Source: Ceratotherium simum simum (taxonomy: Eukaryota; Chordata; Mammalia; Perissodactyla; Rhinocerotidae). Taken from it: a DNA stretch of 64,000 nt. This document shows positions 58,853-64,000 of this stretch, in pieces (position 1 is the first letter of the stretch; every line of letters begins with the position of its first letter). Location of the stretch: NCBI RefSeq assembly GCF_000283155.1, contig NW_004454180.1, forward strand, positions 23,015,645 to 23,079,644. The letters are read 5' to 3'. The position numbers and the translations under genes were made by a program. The notes under the pieces were generated by a model, which saw only the letters and a list, made by a program, of their open reading frames with translations, searched no databases and had not been told where the DNA came from.

Positions 58853-59160
58853 CTCAGGGGAGCTCTATATAGATTTCTTGAGCCCTTTTCTGGACATCTC
58901 CTTTCCCTTTGGCCCCTGTCTCACAAATTCCAGCCACTCACTAGCCCCAAATTCGAGCTCTGTCTTTTCAGCTCAACAAGATCCCCCAAAACTCTTTGGG
59001 GATAGTTTCCAATGTCTGAAAACAATTCTTTTATAACTGCGCATTTTATGTTTATTGATGGTGATAGGGACAATCAGCTGTTCTTTTGTGGCTGGGAACC
59101 AAAATCTGATAGTCTTCACTATTTTTAAATAGCGTAATCAAAATTACAGATTTTCGAAAA
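58853..59160 (-). mobile_element. Probable continuation of the HAL1/L1M fragment
   Basis: 'cctttccctttggcccctgt', 'cacaaattccagccactcac' and 'actctttggggatagtttcc' look like the antisense 5' part of HAL1/L1M, continuing the element broken by the L1 at 57160-58852. No clear duplication was found. Confidence 0.5.
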
Positions 59161-59767
59161 ACATAATTTTAGTTTGTTGTCTGTCCTTTTTTCTCTTTGC
59201 CATTTTCCAGCCCACTTGGCTCTAACCCTCTGTCTTCTCCAGTATTCAGAATTTCTAGCCCTGTGCCGAGCTCATAGATTAATGCTGCCAAATGAAGCGT
59301 CCAACCTCGAAGCTCTAAAATGTGTTCTATCACAGACGGCATCTGGGCGTTCAGCTGGCCCATCTGGCAGAACTTTTCTTGGGCCTTTTTATCTGGCAAC
59401 ACACTTGGTTAGGGAGAAAGCCGCTATGCTTTTTCCAGAGTTGACCTGGGCTGTGACCTTTCTTGACTACCTTGAATTCTTGTATGATATGCTTTTGGAT
59501 GGCTGCCTACTGTACTTAGAGAAATTGCTTAGTATTTAATCTGGTAATCAAGGTGCTTTTTAAGTTTTAACTCTGAAATCAAGGGTTCGTCTCAGTCACC
59601 CTTGGGATAGAAGTGTAATTATTTTGATGTTAGCTGACGCATCAGCAGCTGGCAGGTGGTGTGGAAGGCACCGTGAGTAACTCTGCGAGAAGTCCCGCTT
59701 GTCCTTTTTAGTGTTAAATGTAAATAAAAACTCCCTAAGGAAAGCTTGGAAGAAAAAAAGAAAAAAT
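59160..59767 (+). other. Candidate exon or processed retrocopy, unrecognised
   Basis: A frame is open from a TTG at 59174 to a stop at 59539 (first ATG at 59282, 85 codons: MLPNEASNLEALKCVLSQTA...). It is preceded by an acceptor-like tract, 'ttctctttgccattttccag', ending at 59210. AATAAA lies at about 59723, and an A-rich tract ('gaagaaaaaaagaaaaaata') follows 27 bases later. CpG density is clearly above the surroundings. AATAGCGTAATCAA near 59131 and AATAGCATAGCAA near 59766 could be a decayed duplication. The minus frame at 59169-59402 is also open, so coding strand is not proven. No protein family was recognised. Confidence 0.25.
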
Positions 59768-60210
59768 AGCATAGCAACCCATATCCACTGAAAGTTTTAG
59801 ACTCTTCTTATAGTTATATATCCAGTATTGTGGGAGTATGTTTTGGGTTTTTTTGGTATTAATTTTTGCCAAAATTCTACCTGGCTATTAATTCTGGGCC
59901 ACTTATTTGTGTTCCAGAGTTATTGTTATTAAGATGAAACTGGAGGGAGGACTTTGTAGTTAAAGCAAGCTGTTATTTGAAGACATTCTGTGAGGAAACT
60001 ATTCATTTCAATGAAAATGTAGGTGTTTTGCCTGTTATACTTTTTCTAGATGGGAATAATTTAGTTTTAAATAAGTATTTTGAGGGCATTTTATTAATTT
60101 TCTTTCACTGGTACCTTTCTGGAGTTTTTCAATCAGAGCCAGTTGTCCTTATATACATTCCACAATAAACAAGTAACCCATCCTTCAAAAACATTATGAC
60201 TTTAATTTTT

Positions 60211-60435
60211 TTTTTTTTTTGTGAGGAAGATCAGCCCTGAGCTAACATCTGTGCCAATCCTCCTGTTTTTGCTGCGGAAGACTGGCCCTGGGCTAACATC
60301 TGTGCCCATCTTCCTCTACTTTATATGGGACACTGCCACAGCATGGCCTGACAAGCGGTGCGTGCCCGGGATCTGAACCCAGGCCGCCAGCAGCGGAGTG
60401 CACGCACTTAACTGCTACGCCACGGGGCCGGCCCC
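60211..60435 (-). mobile_element. ERE-type SINE (intermediate form)
   Basis: Antisense: poly(T), then 'gtgaggaagatcagccctga' and 'ctgcggaagactggccctgg'. The short body is 'gacactgccacagcatggcc', and the head 'cgccacggggccggcccc' is at the right. It combines an older-type body with an ERE1-like head. The 17-bp duplication TTATGACTTTAATTTTT (60194-60210) recurs at 60436-60452 with one mismatch. Confidence 0.94.
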
Positions 60436-60452
60436 TTATGACTGTAATTTTT

Positions 60453-61494
60453 TTAAATTTTATTTAATTTCTAAAAATATGAAGAATCAAAGAATTTTAT
60501 TCTAAATGCTTATAAGTAGTTTCAGAAAACCCTGCATGACAAAGGCTGTTAGTCTGGTACCCTTAAAAGGAGAGCAAAAACCAAAACCAAAACCACAAAC
60601 ACATACACATATTTTCTATAGACATACCAAATTTTGAATTTTAAAGAGCTCTTAAATTGCCATACGTAAGCCGATATATGCCACAGATTGTTGGAAAACC
60701 TCATGGATTCAATTCCTCATTCATGGAGATTGCCGAAAGATATCTCAGTTGAGAACTGCTGTATATATTTCACCTTTCATAGCTACTAGTAAAACAAGAA
60801 TTAATTTAGAGTTTCAAAAATATGGTCATGACCTGGCAATTTAGGATATTAGGCCAATATTCAATCACGTGGATCAAAAAGTTAATTTCCAGGTCTTTCA
60901 AAATTTAACCAAATTGAAAAAGCTGTAATCTTATGTTTTGTTATAAATTCATTGTGTGATAACCTCTCGCTATAAAAAAATTAGATATGTTCTTAAGGAT
61001 CTCAAAAACCAGGGAGAGAATTAAATGATGTTCTTTATTTTTATATAAGCAGTATAATTGAAGTGTAGATAAAATACTGTTGGAGTTTAGGAGAGTTTAG
61101 TTGTGATTGAAGAAGTAAGAGAGGGAGAGGTCAAATAATTATTCAAAAATAAAATATCAACTTTGAAGGATGGACCTGAATTGCAAGGTGCAGATGCCAG
61201 GGCTGAGAATTCTGGGAACTAGAACAGCATGACTATACACTTAAGTACTTGCAATTGCGTATTATAGCTACTAACTCTTGATTTTGGCAAGATAAATTCT
61301 ATGTGTTTGAGTAATATCTCCTTAATTTTCCAACATGAAGCTCAAATTATATAAGATTATGTAATCTCTTCTTTTTTTAAAAGTATACTTCCCTTTTAAA
61401 GACCTACTGACACCTCCAAACTAGTCTTTTTTTTTTTTTTTCAGTTGTTCTAAGGACATTTAACGTGAGATCTACCTTCCTAACAAAATGGTGT
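60453..61494. other. Unique sequence
   Basis: No repeat family is recognised except a short (CCAAAA)n tract at about 60577-60596. Confidence 0.4.
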
Positions 61495-61828
61495 AGCCAA
61501 TATGAAGAACAGTATGGAAGTTCTTCAAAAAATTAAAAGTAGAACTACCATATGATCTAGCAGACCCATTTCTGGATATTCATCCAAGAGAAGTGAAATC
61601 AGGCTCTTGAAGAGATAGTTCCCCCCTCCCTCCATGTTCGTTGCAGCATTGTTCACAATAGCCAAGATGTGGATACAACCTAAATGCCCATCGATGGATG
61701 AATGTATACAGAAAATGTAGCATGTGTGTATATATATATACATACACACACAGTGGAATATTTTTCAGCCTTTAAAAAAAGGAGGAAATCTGGCCATATG
61801 CAACAGCATAGATGAACCTTGAAAACTA
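61495..61828 (+). mobile_element. L1 ORF2 3' fragment
   Basis: Sense: 'agaactaccatatgatctag', 'gttgcagcattgttcacaat', 'gatggatgaatgtatacaga' and 'aacagcatagatgaaccttg'. A TA/CA microsatellite has expanded at about 61725-61752. Both ends are truncated. Confidence 0.9.
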
Positions 61829-61939
61829 AATCATTTTTCTAGTTCTCTTTTATATTCTACACTAGGTATAGGCTACACAAAAATACTTTCTCTTATATGC
61901 CACATTCTTTCCACCAATACATTTTACTTTTTCACATTC

Positions 61940-62212
61940 AAAGTCTAGTTCAAATCATGGTTTAATATGCAACTTCTCCAAGAAAACTTTCTTAGCTCAA
62001 CTCGTCCTATCTACTTTGCACCACCTCAGCTTGATTTATTTTATTTATTTAAAAAAAAAATTTTAACATGATATCTCTGTATTACATACTTGCTTGTATG
62101 TTTTCATGGATGAACTCTCTCTAATTTATGGATCCCTTTGTTACCTTTAGAGTATAAAGTTCTCAAGGACAAGAACTGTTTATTCTTCTCTTTTGACCTC
62201 ATTTGCCACATG
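61940..62212 (+). repeat. L2 3' region
   Basis: 'caacttctccaagaaaactt', 'agagtataaagttctcaagg' and 'acaagaactgtttattcttc' follow the sense L2 order. Confidence 0.7.
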
Positions 62213-63911
62213 CAGTGTTTCACAACTGTGAACACAGAAAAGAGGTTTATGAAAAGCGTGAAATAGTAGTTAACGCCCATTTTCTCTTGATGCTATGGCA
62301 AACTGCCGTTTTGAAGCATTTATAATTTTGCTGCAGGTACTAAATGAAAGCAGGAAAACAATTCCTTGAAAACATCTTTTGGTGCTTTGAAATAAATTTG
62401 TAAAAGATCAAACAACCCAAAGCATATACAAACTCCAAAGAAACTTCTGGGCATAAAGAACATTTTAAAAAATGTGCCAATGCCTTCATTCACTTGGAAG
62501 GGACTCTGCAAAAGCAATTAACCACTGTAGTTCAGTTCCATTTGTCTTTATGCTTTGTGATACAATGTAAACTTCGAAGTTTGGGACCTTTTTAAAAACA
62601 GTAATTTTTAATATATAGTAGAAAGCTAGGCATGTTTAGTTTTTTTATACAGTTGGGGTTGTTGATTTTTTTTCTAGAAATGCAGGAACTATTAAAAATC
62701 TAAATGATACGCATATATTGATAAATTTGGAGATTAAATTTGAGCTGTTTTCAGAACTATAGTCTGTAGGCATGTCTGAATATTCTTTCCAGAAGTTTCA
62801 TTGATATATGTCTATTTAGTAAGCATAGCATGAAGATCCATATTTCCCTCATTCTAGTTCATGTTTGTAAACTATTATTAAGATTATCAATATGAAATAG
62901 CATTTTTTTATTTCTCTCTATTTTAATTTACCTTAGAATGTAGTGTCTCTTTGTTCTAGAATCCTATATAGACTGCTGTAAAATATATTCTCTTAATAGA
63001 ATTTATAGAACTTTTGGTAGAGAGTATTTTCTACAGAATACAAATTTTATTACATAGAAATAATTTAGATGAGTTTTTTTCCTGAAATATGATGACAATC
63101 TGTTGACAAAAATGAAAACAGAAAAAGTTTCACCAGAACACTTTTTCATGTGACAATTAGTTCTCCAGAATAACTGTTTCTACATTGATTCTGAAGGAAA
63201 GTAATGTGTGTGTGAAAGTCATGACCTGTATTTCCTTTATAACTCAGACTATTTTCCTAAGCTGAGTTCATAGTCTAATAATGTCATAAAATCTTCAATT
63301 ATTACTTTAACCCATTTTTATATATCTTTTTAATGATTTATGAAAACACTTAGTTCTTTGGTCTTAATTGCTTTTGCTGATGAATTTTTCAGCCCAATTT
63401 AAGCACAAGAACATGCTTCATAATTTTAATTTTGAATAATAACTCCAGATATAAAAACAACAAACCACCAGAAACAGCCAGTATATGCCATTAAAACATT
63501 TCTTAATCAGAAAATCAAACTGAACTTTCATCGCTAGGACTTGTAAAGCTGAAGGAGATTAGAACAACTATATTAAGAATAACATTAACTTTCTTGTTCA
63601 CAAAAAGAGAATGTAATTAAAACTGTCAGAAATAGCAGGTCTCTTTTATGTTCTTTATTTTATCTTTTCTCAAAGAGTAACACATGGTAACAGAGGAATT
63701 GCTTCCAACATCTGCAGCACTCAAGATAGAAGAGGGAAAAGATATCTTACAACTAAGATTGACAGAGAAATCAAAATATGCACATGAACGAAGACCTGTG
63801 TAACGATGGCATTTACCGAAGAGATGAACTGATACAGCCACTTCAGTATTGGTTTGAATTTCTTAGCAAGAAAGCTTTGTCTTTCAGGAGTTTTCCTGGC
63901 AATAGGTCATC
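62213..63911. other. Unique AT-rich sequence
   Basis: No gene or repeat family is recognised over 1.7 kb. Confidence 0.4.
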
Positions 63912-64000
63912 TTTTTTTTTTTTTTTTTTAATTTTTTGTTTATTGCAGTAACATTGGTTTATAACGTTGTAAAAGTTTCAGGTGTACATCATTGTACTTC
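63912..64000 (-). mobile_element. Young L1 3' end, cut by the window edge
   Basis: A T18 tail on the left, then 'gtttattgcagtaacattgg' and 'caggtgtacatcattgtact'. It is the same terminus as 31282-31399, and the remainder lies beyond the window. The long uninterrupted tail suggests a recent insertion. Confidence 0.92.

Overview
The window is mammalian nuclear DNA: AT-rich, CpG-depleted, and built almost entirely of interspersed repeats and unique intergenic or intronic sequence. The best taxonomic clue is ten copies of the tRNA-derived ERE SINE (starting GGGCCGGCCCCGTGGCTTAGCGG, with Pol III A and B boxes), a family restricted to Perissodactyla. The younger copies carry a CCCGGGTTCGGATCCCGGG B-box region that, from memory, looks more like rhinoceros or tapir ERE1 than typical horse ERE1; that narrower placement is an inference.

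No protein-coding gene can be supported. The open reading frames are short, and most start at non-ATG codons. The ones that resemble proteins are fossil L1 ORF1 or ORF2 pieces. Two repeat-free stretches deserve a second look as possible exons or retrocopies: 59160-59767 (relatively CpG-rich, 121-codon open frame, AATAAA and an A-rich tract) and 49498-49794 (98 open codons, minus strand).

Layout. 1-20 kb: unique sequence with MIR, MER5 and L2 relics, an ERVL-type solo LTR (9159-9731), four EREs (two of them 0.1 kb apart, one with an assembly gap), and a hAT-type fossil split by a solo LTR (17027-18166). 20-40 kb: a second solo LTR with a clean 4-bp duplication (20284-20815), MIR and L2 clusters, a long imperfect palindrome (28282-28461), three EREs, short L1 3' stubs and a MIR nested in a MIR. 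40-46 kb: an L1 3' half on the minus strand and a 5'-inverted (twin-primed) young L1. 46-50 kb: mostly unique. 50-59 kb: a pile-up of nested L1 and HAL1-type fragments with two EREs and the second assembly gap. 59-64 kb: the candidate exon or retrocopy, one ERE, L1 and L2 relics, and an L1 3' end cut by the window edge.

The main content is insertion history. Many junctions keep target-site duplications, so relative ages and nesting order can be read directly. I saw no CRISPR array, toxin gene, intact virus or new multi-gene system. Family names were assigned by recognising consensus-like text from memory, without a database search, so subfamily labels are approximate.
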